A stretch of DNA of 64,000 bases from positions 1,309,501 through 1,373,500 of the forward strand of contig NZ_CP050301.1 of the NCBI RefSeq assembly GCF_014189505.1. Reading direction: 5' to 3'. This document shows positions 36,710 to 45,482 of the stretch, one piece after another (the first letter of the stretch is position 1; every line of letters begins with the position of its first letter). Origin of the DNA: Phyllobacterium sp. 628 (GTDB taxonomy: Bacteria > Pseudomonadota > Alphaproteobacteria > Rhizobiales > Rhizobiaceae). A model generated the notes under the pieces. It did no database searches. It was not told the DNA's origin and saw nothing but the letters and a program-made list of their open reading frames with translations. Position numbers and translations under genes: made by a program.

Positions 36710-37156
36710 CTATTTCCCCTTGGTTTCCTTTTTGAGTGGCAGCATCAGGCGCAGCGTCAAAAAGGTGAAGAGCGAAATAATGAAAGCAACGTCATAGCTT
36801 TCAAGCCCGACGGCCACCCCAATCGCGCCTGTCGCCCAGATGCTGGCTGCCGTAGCGGTCCCCCGCACTGAATCTTTCATCTGCAGAATAGCGCCGCCGC
36901 CAATGAAACCCACGCCGGTAATCAATCCTTCGATGATCCGTGCCATGGCTTCCGGATGATCGCCCATAGGACCTTCAGCCCCTTGAATAAATCCACAGCT
37001 TGCAAGTGCAACGAGAGGAAAGGTTCGCATTCCAGCGCTGCGTTCTTCAATTTCCCGCTCCCAGCCAATTGGGAAGGCCAGGATATAGGCAATAGCCAGT
37101 GCAAACGCGTGAGGAACGATAGGCAAAGAGTTAAGGTACTGAAAAGTTTCAAGCAA
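36710..37156 (-). CDS. MgtC/SapB family membrane protein
   Basis: A 148-aa protein from the preferred start, with 4-5 hydrophobic helices and the MgtC hallmarks: IGWEREIEERSAGMRTFPLVALASCGF, RIIEGLITGVGFIGGGAIL and VRGTATAASIWATGAIGVAVG. MgtC-type proteins support growth at low Mg2+ and in macrophages by acting on the F-ATPase or on phosphate uptake; the Cys-containing second motif is kept. Start is uncertain: the TTG at 37156 has GGGGG 8 nt upstream and gives a normal N-terminus, while ATGs at 37198 and 37255 would add unusual residues. Confidence 0.8.
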   Translation of the reverse strand: MLETFQYLNSLPIVPHAFALAIAYILAFPIGWEREIEERSAGMRTFPLVALASCGFIQGAEGPMGDHPEAMARIIEGLITGVGFIGGGAILQMKDSVRGTATAASIWATGAIGVAVGLESYDVAFIISLFTFLTLRLMLPLKKETKGK

Positions 37157-37344
37157 AGCACACCCCCGAATATAAGAACGTTGCTTCACAACGCCCATTG
37201 TTCGGGATCGGTTCCCGATTTCCACCTGCATTTCGTGCATGCGGCGGAGAGACACATTGTCTTAATGGACTTAAGTCTAGAAAAGGGGAACCTTCTTCGG
37301 TGGGAAGGTGTTGTAAAACCATGAAGAAGAGTTGGAGTAATACG

Positions 37345-37530
37345 ATGGACGGCGCCACCCGGACCAACGAAAAACAGCTATCACGTATTTTGCGACGACA
37401 GATATCCCAGTCGTCCTACCGCACTGCCATACGCGCAGCCGGTATTTACAAGATCGAAGAATCCGTGCCTGAGAGCCTTCTCGATCAGCTTCGCCGCCTT
37501 GATGTCGCGGAACAGAAGCAATTAAAGTAA
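37345..37530 (+). CDS. Small protein with NepR-like C-terminal motif
   Basis: A 61-aa basic protein from the ATG at 37345, which has GGAG 9 nt upstream; an ATG at 37321 is also in frame. It reads as two helices. The end, VPESLLDQLRRLDVAE, resembles the C-terminal helix of NepR anti-sigma factors (vPdrfldLLeqLdaae, from memory), but the preceding part does not match well, and no phyR or ecfG gene is near. I would call it hypothetical with a possible NepR-like motif. Confidence 0.45.
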   Translation: MDGATRTNEKQLSRILRRQISQSSYRTAIRAAGIYKIEESVPESLLDQLRRLDVAEQKQLK

Positions 37531-37913
37531 CGGGACTGCGGTTTCCGCCGCATACAGTTCCGTAAAAATGCGCCGGAGTGGGGATTAAAATCCATCCCCT
37601 CGAGTCACTTTACAGGCCGCCAGCATCATCCGGGCCCTCTGTTCCTGCGCATTGGCAATCGCTTCTGAGTGCCCCTTCGATACGCAACACAACGGTCATG
37701 AATTCACCATGAATTTTGTGTGATATGCCAAAATCTAAGGGCGATTCAGGCTCGCCGTCATAAATGAGCAATGTGGTTGGTAAAAATGATAATTGCCGCG
37801 GTAGAGGCTGAATATTTTAGAATAGAGGCGCCATAGCATACTGGCGCGGCATCGCATTTTCTGCGGAATAATCCGCGTTCATTTTCCCATTCATTCATTC
37901 GAGCCAGCACACG
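37531..37913. other. Intergenic stretch before the deacetylase gene
   Basis: A 383-bp gap without a convincing gene. It contains a small dyad (GGGGAT near 37580 with ATCCCC near 37593) that may end the upstream small gene. The promoter for the deacetylase-glycosyltransferase pair must lie here; no clear -35/-10 pair was picked. Confidence 0.4.
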
Positions 37914-38615
37914 ATGCCAATACCCATCCTGATGTATCATCAGATCGACAAGCCCGCCGGACGTGGCACCCCTTTTCGCTACTTGACGGTGGCACCTGAT
38001 AATTTTCGCCGCCAGATGAAATGGCTCAAACGAATGGGCTACACTGGCCTGTCGATGCGCGATCTCATGCCTTATTTGCTTGGCGAAAAGTCAGGGAAGG
38101 TGGTCGGCATTACCTTTGACGATGGATTCCGCAACGTGCACACCCACGTTTTGCCGGTCCTTGAAGAAACTGGTTTTACCGCCACGAATTATTTCGTCAG
38201 CAACCAGATCGGCGGCTTTAACGAATGGGATGCGCCCGTTGGCGTTCCATACGCGGCCTGCATGTCAAAAGCTGAAATGCGTGAATGGGCAGCGCGTGGC
38301 CACGAGGTCGGCGCGCATACACTTGATCATGTTCATCTGCCAGCTGTTTCGTTGAGTGAAGCGCGCCGTCAGATCACGGATGTGCGTCAAGCTCTGCAGG
38401 ATATGACGGGAGAGGCAGTCGATGCGTTCTGCTATCCCTATGGTGATCTATCGCCTGAAGTCAGACAGATGGTGGAAGATGCCGGGTATACGAGCGCCAC
38501 AACAACGCGCCGCGGAAAAGCCCAATATCAGGACGATATGTTGCTTCTGCCGCGTAAAATCATACGGCGTACGGATGGCTGGCTGAATACCATTCGTAAG
38601 TGTTGGAGCAATTGA
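37914..38615 (+). CDS. Polysaccharide deacetylase (NodB homology domain)
   Basis: A 233-aa carbohydrate esterase family 4 protein. Motif 1 is ITFDDGFRN with the catalytic and metal Asp pair. Motif 2 is GAHTLDHVHL, where the HxxxH metal ligands are seen as HTLDH. The later CYPYGDLSPEV segment matches motif 3. Such enzymes remove acetyl groups from polysaccharides. There is no signal peptide, so it would act in the cytoplasm unless exported otherwise. The GT2 gene starts 3 bp after its stop, so the two form a glycan-assembly pair. Confidence 0.9.
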   Translation: MPIPILMYHQIDKPAGRGTPFRYLTVAPDNFRRQMKWLKRMGYTGLSMRDLMPYLLGEKSGKVVGITFDDGFRNVHTHVLPVLEETGFTATNYFVSNQIGGFNEWDAPVGVPYAACMSKAEMREWAARGHEVGAHTLDHVHLPAVSLSEARRQITDVRQALQDMTGEAVDAFCYPYGDLSPEVRQMVEDAGYTSATTTRRGKAQYQDDMLLLPRKIIRRTDGWLNTIRKCWSN

Positions 38616-38617
38616 TC

Positions 38618-39622
38618 ATGTCTGAAACTGTGCTTTTGAATGGGACAACACACGGCCTGCGCCGCATCTGTATCGGAACCGTTACACGCAATCGGCCGCT
38701 TATGCTGAAAGAGCTGTTGCAATCCTATGCGGAAATGCTTGTGCCCGAAGACGTGCGGTTGCACTTCGTCATTGTTGAAAACAATGATGAGCCTACGCTG
38801 ACAGATATTGTTGCCGCATTTCGCCAGCGGGTGCCGCAATGGACAGTCCAGTATGAGGTTGAGCCGCGTCTTGGCATCGCTTTCGCACGCAACCGCGTGC
38901 TCGAATGTGCTTTGGATGCCGGCAATGATCTTCTCACTTTTGCCGATGACGACGAATTCGTGGCGTCAGATTGGCTTATTGAACTTTTAACAGAACGGGA
39001 CTCGGCCGATCTGGATATCGTGGGATCGCCGGTGCGCGTTGCTCTTCCGGCACTGGATGCATCCTATTGGGAAAAGCTGGTCTGGTCGGGAATGGATAGG
39101 CGTAACCGGCGCGGCGAAATCAAAGCTCTGTATAGCCGCAGTCTCGGCCAGGTTGATCGCATACGCATCGCAACCGGCAGCTGGATGGGGAACCTGGCAT
39201 TCTTTCGCCGCACTGGATTGCGTTTTGACAATGGCTTGGCGCTGGCAGGGGGAGAAGACTGGCGTCTTTGGGCAGACGCCCGCAAACTTGATGCCAAAAC
39301 CGGCTGGACACCGCATGCGGTCGCTTACGAAACCGTTCCGCTGGACCGGCTTAGCTTGGAATATCAATACAGACGCAGCCGGGACAACACTGTCGTGGCT
39401 TTGAAAGCCAAATTGAAGAAGCGGAGAATCATGACCCTGCTTCGTCTGCCGGGCTCGTTTATCGGTAGAACGATATCCCTATTTTTCTACGTCGCGGCTA
39501 TCCCTTTTACCCGCGGCGAAACGCTTGTGCGGGCAATCCTGTGCGTTGGGAGCATGGCAGGACTGGCTCTGGCTGTTTTCGGCAGGGACTCCTCGCACTA
39601 CAACCGAATTAGCGGATCGTAA
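38618..39622 (+). CDS. Family 2 glycosyltransferase (ExoM-like)
   Basis: A 334-aa GT-A fold enzyme: RICIGTVTRNRPLMLKELLQSY, VENNDEPTL, GIAFARNRVLECAL and the DDDE metal motif in TFADDDEFVASDWL. An inserted acceptor region with SWMGNLAFFRR and AGGEDWRLWADA follows. One or two C-terminal hydrophobic segments (FIGRTISLFFYVAAIPF; AGLALAVFG) suggest membrane association. It resembles succinoglycan-type transferases such as ExoM. The donor sugar is unknown. The ATG at 38618 is chosen over 38600, which overlaps the deacetylase. Confidence 0.85.
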   Translation: MSETVLLNGTTHGLRRICIGTVTRNRPLMLKELLQSYAEMLVPEDVRLHFVIVENNDEPTLTDIVAAFRQRVPQWTVQYEVEPRLGIAFARNRVLECALDAGNDLLTFADDDEFVASDWLIELLTERDSADLDIVGSPVRVALPALDASYWEKLVWSGMDRRNRRGEIKALYSRSLGQVDRIRIATGSWMGNLAFFRRTGLRFDNGLALAGGEDWRLWADARKLDAKTGWTPHAVAYETVPLDRLSLEYQYRRSRDNTVVALKAKLKKRRIMTLLRLPGSFIGRTISLFFYVAAIPFTRGETLVRAILCVGSMAGLALAVFGRDSSHYNRISGS

Positions 39623-40067
39623 TGCTGGCTGCTCTCGCAGCCGCCACGCTCCAATTCCAGATTAACTTCGGTGCCTTACTGATCGTTAAGAGTACCGGAC
39701 ACTATGGCTATTTCGCCAACCGCTACGATTTGGCGATATGTACAATATGTGCAGGAAATAACTGACATATAATCGTCACCGCATTGTATCTTGCTTCCAT
39801 TATCCTTTTAAAAGATACTTCAGTATTGCTGGCAATTTGTCGCTAGGGCGCACAAAGGGGGACGATGCTGATTTACTAGCAGATCGACTGACTTTGCATC
39901 TGCACCGACCAATAGCAAATTTGTCTCGACCAAAATCACAACCGGAGTGACGTGAAAACAACAAGAGGAAGCGGGGGTGGACTGATATCCGTTCTGCTTG
40001 TTATTAAGTAAGGGATCGTCCACTTTAGCCCATTCGATTTATCTCAATCTTAGAGTATCGGACCAAA
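39623..40067. other. Left border of the T6SS island (non-coding)
   Basis: A 445-bp stretch between the glycosyltransferase and vgrG. No gene, tRNA fragment or integrase remnant was recognised. The base composition becomes more AT-rich. It must contain the vgrG promoter, but no sigma-54 (GG-N10-GC) site was clear to me. Confidence 0.4.
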
Positions 40068-42197
40068 ATGGAATTTGATTTCACCGACGCAGGTTTGATC
40101 CAGGCCGACCGCATTCTTCGTATCTCGACGCCTCTCGGGACCGACGTGCTTCTGGCGGAGAAGGTTGATATCAGGGAAGAGGTCAATGGCCTCTTCGAGA
40201 TGCATGTGGATGTCAAATCCAAACGCACCGACATCAAGCCGGAAGAGCTTGTCGGCACCATAGCCGATGTTTCGCTTGAGATCGCCTATGGCCAGCGGCG
40301 TCCGTGGAACGGACTGATCACCGGATTTCGGGAAGGGCCGCCCGTCTCGCGCGGTTTGCGCTCCTATCGATTGGTCATTCGTCCGCAATTATGGCTGCTG
40401 TCGCAGCGCTCCGATTGCCGCATCTGGATGGATATGACCACGCTGCAGATCGTGGAAACCCTGCTTTCTGAACATAATATCAAAGCGGCTGTAACGGGCG
40501 GTGTCATCAATCCTCCGGCCCCGATCCATTATTCAGTTCAATGGAATGAAACGGATCTGGCCTATCTCACCCGCCGGCTGGAATATGACGGGCTGTTCTT
40601 CTGGTTCGAGCATGAGGACGGTCAGCACACTTTGCATGTGGCCAGCCATCCCTTTGGTTATACGGAAGGCCCCGAGACAGACGTGCGTTTTGCGGCAGGC
40701 TCAACCGACCGCAACCACATCAGTGAATTTGCCAGAGATTACCAGTTCACGCCGGGCAAACGTGCTGGCGGCGACTGGAACTTTGAAAAGCCGCAAGGAC
40801 CGCAGGGCGCCATAACCCCTTCAACGGTTTCACTGCCGAAGAATGCGGAATATGAACTGTTCCACTATCCCTCGAAGGCCTTGGATCAGTCGTCCAATGA
40901 ACAGGCGTCCAAACTGCGCATGCAGGCGGTAGAAGCTGATCATGAGAAGATCGAGGGCTCATCGACGGTCAGAACGCTGGCAGCGGGACGGAAGTTCAAA
41001 CCCTATGAAGTCGCTCATCCTGACCACGCGTTTGAAGAATATGTGGTCACCGCCATTGTCCACCGGATTGTCGACCATTCCTATGAAACGGTGCAAGACG
41101 GCACGCTGGACTATTCCAACAGCTTTATAGCGCTGCCAAGCAGGCTTCCGGCAACACCGCACCGGGCAACACCCCAACCACGCATAGATGGCTCGCAGGT
41201 GGCCATCGTCGCCGGTCCTGATGGTGAAGAAATTGACCCGGATGAATATGGACGGATCAGGGTCTGGTTTCCGTGGCAGCGTAAACGCGCCAAGAAGGAC
41301 GGCTCCGACACCTGCTGGATCCGCGTCATGCAGTCTTGGGCTGGTGGTGGTTTCGGGGCGCAGGTCATCCCCCGCATCGGCATGGAGGTGATGATCACTT
41401 ACCTCGAAGGCGATCCTGACAGACCCGTCGTGACTGGCATTGTGCCCAATCCGAGCACGAAGGTGCCGTACACGCTACCAGGCAACAAGACGAAGAGCAC
41501 GTTCCGGACCAACACGCACAAGGGCGAGGGTTTCAACGAACTGACTTTCGAGGATGAGAACGGTCAGGAAGAAATCTACATGCATGCGCAGCGCGACAAT
41601 CGCGTGCATGTCGGCAACAGCCGCTCCAAGCGCGTTGATAACAATCAGGCCGAAAGCATCGGCCACAACAAGACGATCGAAGTCGGCAACAACCATCACG
41701 AAGTAATCGGCGGCAACATGACGCTGATGGTCGGTCCCAACATTCTGCAAAAGGGCGTAACGGCGGCCATGCAGGTCCTGCGCTCCAAAACGCGCGATCT
41801 TCTGTCATCCAATCTCGGCGCATTCACCGATAAGCTGGGCTTCCTCTCCGATCTGACCATGGGCGAAGGCAACATGGTCATCGGCGTCGGCAAAAACAAG
41901 GCTGAGACAGTGATGGTCAGTTCGACGGAAATCGTTGGAGCTGCCAAGGCGTTGACTGTAGGCGGAGGCTATCAGGTGACCGTTGGCGGCGTCAAAAATG
42001 AAAGCGTTGCCATTGGTTCTTGGGAAGAGGTTGGCCAAACCAAGGTTACAGTTGTTGGCCACAAATATGAGATTGTTTGCGGCAAGTCCCGGATTCTGAT
42101 GGAGCGCAATGGGACGATCACACTTGAAGGTGTGAAGCTACTCATCAAGGAAGAAAAGGAAATGAACGTTAAAGCAGGCAAGATCAATTGGAACTGA
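40068..42197 (+). CDS. vgrG: Type VI secretion tip protein VgrG (TssI)
   Basis: A 709-aa spike protein that caps the Hcp tube and carries effectors out of the cell. The N-terminal gp27-like part covers about 1-370 (WNETDLAYLTRRLEYDGLFFWF). The gp5 OB-fold follows at about 375-465 (DEYGRIRVWFPWQRKR, CWIRVMQSWAGGGFGAQVIPR, GMEVMITYLEGDPDRPVVTG). Then comes the beta-helix needle with its repeated VGNN/IGHN-type turns (VDNNQAESIGHNKTIEVGNN). The C-terminus (GKSRILMERNGTITLEG) carries no fused toxin domain. It heads a five-gene run with 0-10 bp gaps, so the toxin downstream is its likely cargo. No other tss genes are in the window. Confidence 0.95.
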   Translation: MEFDFTDAGLIQADRILRISTPLGTDVLLAEKVDIREEVNGLFEMHVDVKSKRTDIKPEELVGTIADVSLEIAYGQRRPWNGLITGFREGPPVSRGLRSYRLVIRPQLWLLSQRSDCRIWMDMTTLQIVETLLSEHNIKAAVTGGVINPPAPIHYSVQWNETDLAYLTRRLEYDGLFFWFEHEDGQHTLHVASHPFGYTEGPETDVRFAAGSTDRNHISEFARDYQFTPGKRAGGDWNFEKPQGPQGAITPSTVSLPKNAEYELFHYPSKALDQSSNEQASKLRMQAVEADHEKIEGSSTVRTLAAGRKFKPYEVAHPDHAFEEYVVTAIVHRIVDHSYETVQDGTLDYSNSFIALPSRLPATPHRATPQPRIDGSQVAIVAGPDGEEIDPDEYGRIRVWFPWQRKRAKKDGSDTCWIRVMQSWAGGGFGAQVIPRIGMEVMITYLEGDPDRPVVTGIVPNPSTKVPYTLPGNKTKSTFRTNTHKGEGFNELTFEDENGQEEIYMHAQRDNRVHVGNSRSKRVDNNQAESIGHNKTIEVGNNHHEVIGGNMTLMVGPNILQKGVTAAMQVLRSKTRDLLSSNLGAFTDKLGFLSDLTMGEGNMVIGVGKNKAETVMVSSTEIVGAAKALTVGGGYQVTVGGVKNESVAIGSWEEVGQTKVTVVGHKYEIVCGKSRILMERNGTITLEGVKLLIKEEKEMNVKAGKINWN

Positions 42198-42207
42198 GGT
42201 CCTTATC

Positions 42208-42594
42208 ATGATGAAATTACTTACGGGAGAGTGGCAAGCTGCCGAACAGGAGAACAAGACCCTTCGGGATGCATTGCGAACACAGTTTTGGCAAGAGTGT
42301 GGGATCAAACCGGCAAAGAATACATCTGATATAGACATCACTCCGTCTTCGCGTAGTGATCTTCTACAGTCGTTGATACAAAAAACAACATCCGGCAAAG
42401 AAGATGATGTGAATCTAAAAGATATCACATTACTTGCAGGCACCCAGACCGCTAATCTGGCAATCGGTTCATTTTCTCACGGTGCGAATCTTGCGGTGGA
42501 TATGATGCTTTTGGCACCACAGAGCCTACGTAAGTACTTCATAACAAATGAAAAAACATCTTATGAATGGTCGGAATTTGAGGCTGATCGCTGA
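42208..42594 (+). CDS. Unknown small protein between vgrG and the nuclease toxin; candidate adaptor
   Basis: A 128-aa soluble protein, 10 bp after vgrG and 2 bp before the toxin gene. Its N-terminal third is charged and helical (TGEWQAAEQENKTLRDALR), and it has a central segment LAGTQTANLAIGSFSHGANL. It does not match the EagR/DUF1795, DUF4123 or DUF2169 adaptor families as I know them. Position in such cassettes is usually taken by a chaperone or adaptor that loads the effector onto VgrG, so that role is inferred from context only. AT-rich relative to vgrG. Confidence 0.6.
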   Translation: MMKLLTGEWQAAEQENKTLRDALRTQFWQECGIKPAKNTSDIDITPSSRSDLLQSLIQKTTSGKEDDVNLKDITLLAGTQTANLAIGSFSHGANLAVDMMLLAPQSLRKYFITNEKTSYEWSEFEADR

Positions 42595-42596
42595 TC

Positions 42597-43814
42597 ATGG
42601 GTGATGTTTCCGGTCTTTCACCATCGGGTAGCAACCCTGGAGTTGGGCTTGATCACACTGCGAATTCACATTTGGGCAATTGCTCATACGGAGCTTTTGT
42701 TGGTGAAAAATTTTACGCGTATGTAGCTGTAATAGAGATGCTCCACGTCTTGGCTACAGACGAAAATGCTCGAAAGCAACTGTTTGAGAGTATTGAAGGA
42801 AGTGATTTCTGGCAGTGGCAAAAAAAACGATCGGAAACGCTGGGTTGGACCTATGAATTTTTAAAAGAGCGCTGGTTTGGTGACCCTGCTAAATCTGAAG
42901 AGGCACGTGAAAAAGCCAAAGGAACTTTAGAAGAATGGACAAGCCACCGAGATGGCTTTCTTGAATCCCTGAAGGACTCCTTGCTTGGGTACTACAATGA
43001 GATTGTAAAACGCTATCGCGAATGTGGTGTAGCCTATGCATTTTCAACTGTCGCTATAGATGGTGCGTTCACTTTAGGAGAATTGGCTATTGGCGCAGGC
43101 ATCGCTGGCGCTGCCTCGAAAGTAATAAAAAGCTTGCGCTTTTTCTTCCGCAAGACTCTTGAAGGCCATATCAGAATTCGCGTCGAGAATCCAAATGGTG
43201 GCCATTTCGAAAAAGCATTCACGAAGCACGAATTAGAAGCTAAATACGGGGCGCCGGAAGACAATCACACCGGAATTCTAAGCCCTGACGAAAATAAGGC
43301 CGTTGCCGCTGGCTCCGCGGCCAATGGCAAACACAAGATGACACGCTCAAAGGGTCTGAAAACTAACGAGAACGAAATTACTTATGATCCCAAAACTGGC
43401 CGTCCAATTAACGCAAAAGGTACACTGCGTACGGATTTTGGATCGAGCCCGCGAGGTGATAATGCGACAGCTGTTGGAAAGCTGGGACAATCAGGCGATC
43501 AAGGCGGGCATCTTGTAGGCCATCGATTTATGGGTGATACCCCAGATTACGGTATCGCGCCCCAAGCTGGAAACCTGAATCAAGGTGCTTGGAAGACAAT
43601 GGAAAACGAATGGGCGGATTGGGTTAATAAAGGTTACGAAGTAGACTACAATATCGATGTTTATCCCCCCGGCTCAGTGAGGCCAGACTCCTTTGATGTG
43701 TCATATGCCGTGAAAGACCCAAAAACCGGCCAGATAAAATACCAGAAAAGCAAAGAATTTGAAAACAAAGCTGGCGAGACTTTTGACCGTATTCGATTCA
43801 GAGACATGGAGTAA
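42597..43814 (+). CDS. T6SS effector with DNA/RNA non-specific endonuclease (NS_2) toxin domain
   Basis: A 405-aa protein. The N-terminal half is helical, with a hydrophobic Gly/Ala-rich stretch (about 155-180, FTLGELAIGAGIAGAASKVI). It carries no PAAR or RHS repeats. The C-terminal region (about 265-405) matches the Endonuclea_NS_2 toxin family: GQSGDQGGHLVGHRFMGD with the catalytic His (about 300-312) and NLNQGAWKTMENEWADWV with the metal-binding Asn. This family degrades nucleic acid in target bacteria. Two YezG-like immunity candidates follow at 3 bp and 1 bp spacing, which supports an antibacterial role. Composition is AT-richer than in core genes, a sign of transfer. Confidence 0.88.
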   Translation: MGDVSGLSPSGSNPGVGLDHTANSHLGNCSYGAFVGEKFYAYVAVIEMLHVLATDENARKQLFESIEGSDFWQWQKKRSETLGWTYEFLKERWFGDPAKSEEAREKAKGTLEEWTSHRDGFLESLKDSLLGYYNEIVKRYRECGVAYAFSTVAIDGAFTLGELAIGAGIAGAASKVIKSLRFFFRKTLEGHIRIRVENPNGGHFEKAFTKHELEAKYGAPEDNHTGILSPDENKAVAAGSAANGKHKMTRSKGLKTNENEITYDPKTGRPINAKGTLRTDFGSSPRGDNATAVGKLGQSGDQGGHLVGHRFMGDTPDYGIAPQAGNLNQGAWKTMENEWADWVNKGYEVDYNIDVYPPGSVRPDSFDVSYAVKDPKTGQIKYQKSKEFENKAGETFDRIRFRDME

Positions 43815-43817
43815 CAA

Positions 43818-44210
43818 ATGTCAGAAAATATAGAGCTGCTGGAAGATATTGCTCGTGCTACTTTTTCATCAGACAGTTTAAAAGAGCTAAACTGGAATGA
43901 AGTTTCCGTGGTGTTTGAGGTTAATCCCGATGGGAAAGTCGATGGAACCTACGGCTACGCCTATGACATAGATAATAAAGCCACGGCAATTTCAGTTCGC
44001 CCTCGTGATGTCCGCCCAGCCGTTAGTGCCTATCGGGAATGGCTTCGTTTGGAAGGTGACAAAGGCTTTATTAAAATGCTTTTCCAGTTCAACCGGAAGA
44101 GCCGCAAAGTCAACGCGCTGTTCGAGTTTGAAGACCCCACGCGCTGGCAGGTGACACCAAAAAATATTGATACCATCGTAGAAGAATTACGTCCAAATCT
44201 CGGCGGTTGA
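43818..44210 (+). CDS. YezG/DUF600-like immunity protein 1
   Basis: A 130-aa acidic protein directly after the toxin gene: LNWNEVSVVFEVNPDGKVDGTYGYAY, then DVRPAVSAYREWL, MLFQFNRKSRKVNALFEFEDPTRWQVTP and IVEELRPNLGG. The pattern fits the YezG-like (DUF600) immunity family, which is known to partner NS_2 nuclease toxins. It should bind the toxin in the cytoplasm and protect the producer and its siblings. It is paralogous to the next gene. Family call from memory; the role follows strongly from position. Confidence 0.75.
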   Translation: MSENIELLEDIARATFSSDSLKELNWNEVSVVFEVNPDGKVDGTYGYAYDIDNKATAISVRPRDVRPAVSAYREWLRLEGDKGFIKMLFQFNRKSRKVNALFEFEDPTRWQVTPKNIDTIVEELRPNLGG

Positions 44211-44211
44211 A

Positions 44212-44634
44212 ATGAGCAATCATCCATCGACCGCTGCTGAAGTTTCTGAAGCTAAGCGTAAGCATCTGTCAAAGATAGCGGCAGCCTTGATTGCGAGTGA
44301 TGAACTTGATGATCCCCGATGGAATGAACTAGCGGTTGTCTTTTCTCTTTCTGGGGACGGACGCAGTTTTGGCAATAGCGGTTATGCCTATGGAGAGGAG
44401 TATGCTTGGTGGGCGATAAGCTTCTCCGTCGAAGAAATCAGGCCATTAGTGCTTGGTTATTTGCACGATTTCCAAAATCCCCTTCCCGACGGATTGATCC
44501 AGGTATTGTTTCAATACAACCGCGAAAACGGCTATATCCGCGTTGATCAATCCATGGATGTGCCCGCTCGATGGCTCATCACACCGGACAATGCACGCGC
44601 TATGATTGAAACAATGCGGCCCAATCTCGGATAA
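44212..44634 (+). CDS. YezG/DUF600-like immunity protein 2 (paralog)
   Basis: A 140-aa protein 1 bp after its paralog, sharing the same layout: DPRWNELAVVFSLSGDG, YGEEYAWWAISFSVEEIRPLVLGYLHDF, VLFQYNRENGYIRVDQSMDVPARWLITPDN and IETMRPNLG. Overall identity is moderate, so the duplication is old or the copies are under diversifying pressure. It may neutralise the same toxin, or a related nuclease from a competitor. Start ATG at 44212. Confidence 0.72.
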   Translation: MSNHPSTAAEVSEAKRKHLSKIAAALIASDELDDPRWNELAVVFSLSGDGRSFGNSGYAYGEEYAWWAISFSVEEIRPLVLGYLHDFQNPLPDGLIQVLFQYNRENGYIRVDQSMDVPARWLITPDNARAMIETMRPNLG

Positions 44635-44734
44635 GGGTAGGGTCTGCCGAAGTGCTCGTCTACTTTGTTATGGAAAACGCAACCAGAGAACATAGCAGCG
44701 TCGTCGGTCTAGAGAAGAGCAACAGGACTAGCCC

Positions 44735-45472
44735 GTGCGTGACAATTTGAAATCAAAAGCGTTTTTGGACGAACTCATTGCTGAGAATAATACTGGAATC
44801 AAAAAACTATCGGATCTTCTTGACAAATCCCCCGATGCGTCGATTGAAGACAAGATGCGATGGGCATTCGCGAAGAATATGGAATATCAGGAAAAAATCG
44901 TCGCCATGTACACACGCGGAGATGTGATTGCGGATATTAACATTGTTTATCTCGAATTTCTTGACGATTTCTGGGCCCTTGTGGACATCGCCCATAAGGA
45001 TATAGGCTACGTTAAAGAAAACTATGCTTACAGTCTCGACAAGTATTATCGCATTATGGCTTGGGCGATTCTGTTCAATGTCGATTTAGAACGGCGTAAA
45101 GAATTCGTCGAAGATCTTGACTTTTTTGGCCAGCAAAAGCCTGGCGATATCATGCTGTCGAAGGCCGGGCTGATAGACCGCCAGTCAGTAGATCGCCTTG
45201 GCGGCAAGTCTGCCTTTGAACCATTGTTGCAGGCGCTTGAGACGGAAAATTCCGGACAACAGGAAGTCGCTATCAGTCAATTTCTCAAAAACTGGTACCC
45301 CACTTTACGCAAAATGAATGTGGCATGGATCGACAATCACAAATCCAAGCACGATACTTATTTTGGCTACTGGTGTTTTGAGGCTGCCGCTGCTGTGAAG
45401 GTGCTTGGGCTTGATCCAGATGTTTTCAAGAACACACCTTATTTCCCCTACGATCTGGTAAGCAGAAGTTGA
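44735..45472 (+). CDS. PoNi-type immunity protein (DUF1910/DUF1911)
   Basis: A 245-aa all-helical protein. The N-terminal DUF1910 part has YSLDKYYRIMAWAILFNVD. The C-terminal DUF1911 part has AGLIDRQSVDRLGGKSAFEPLL, FLKNWYPTLRKMNVAWIDNHK and the signature YFGYWCFEAAAAVKVLGLDPD ending PYDL. PoNi proteins protect against PoNe DNases of the PD-(D/E)XK superfamily delivered by T6SS or other systems. No PoNe toxin is encoded nearby, so this looks like an orphan immunity gene. GTG start at 44735. Confidence 0.85.
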   Translation: MRDNLKSKAFLDELIAENNTGIKKLSDLLDKSPDASIEDKMRWAFAKNMEYQEKIVAMYTRGDVIADINIVYLEFLDDFWALVDIAHKDIGYVKENYAYSLDKYYRIMAWAILFNVDLERRKEFVEDLDFFGQQKPGDIMLSKAGLIDRQSVDRLGGKSAFEPLLQALETENSGQQEVAISQFLKNWYPTLRKMNVAWIDNHKSKHDTYFGYWCFEAAAAVKVLGLDPDVFKNTPYFPYDLVSRS

Positions 45473-45482
45473 GTAGAAGTGA

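Noticed and set aside
39623..40067. Possible attachment site or mobile-element end at the left side of the T6SS island
   Set aside because: No direct repeat of the tRNA-Thr end, inverted repeat or integrase remnant was seen.
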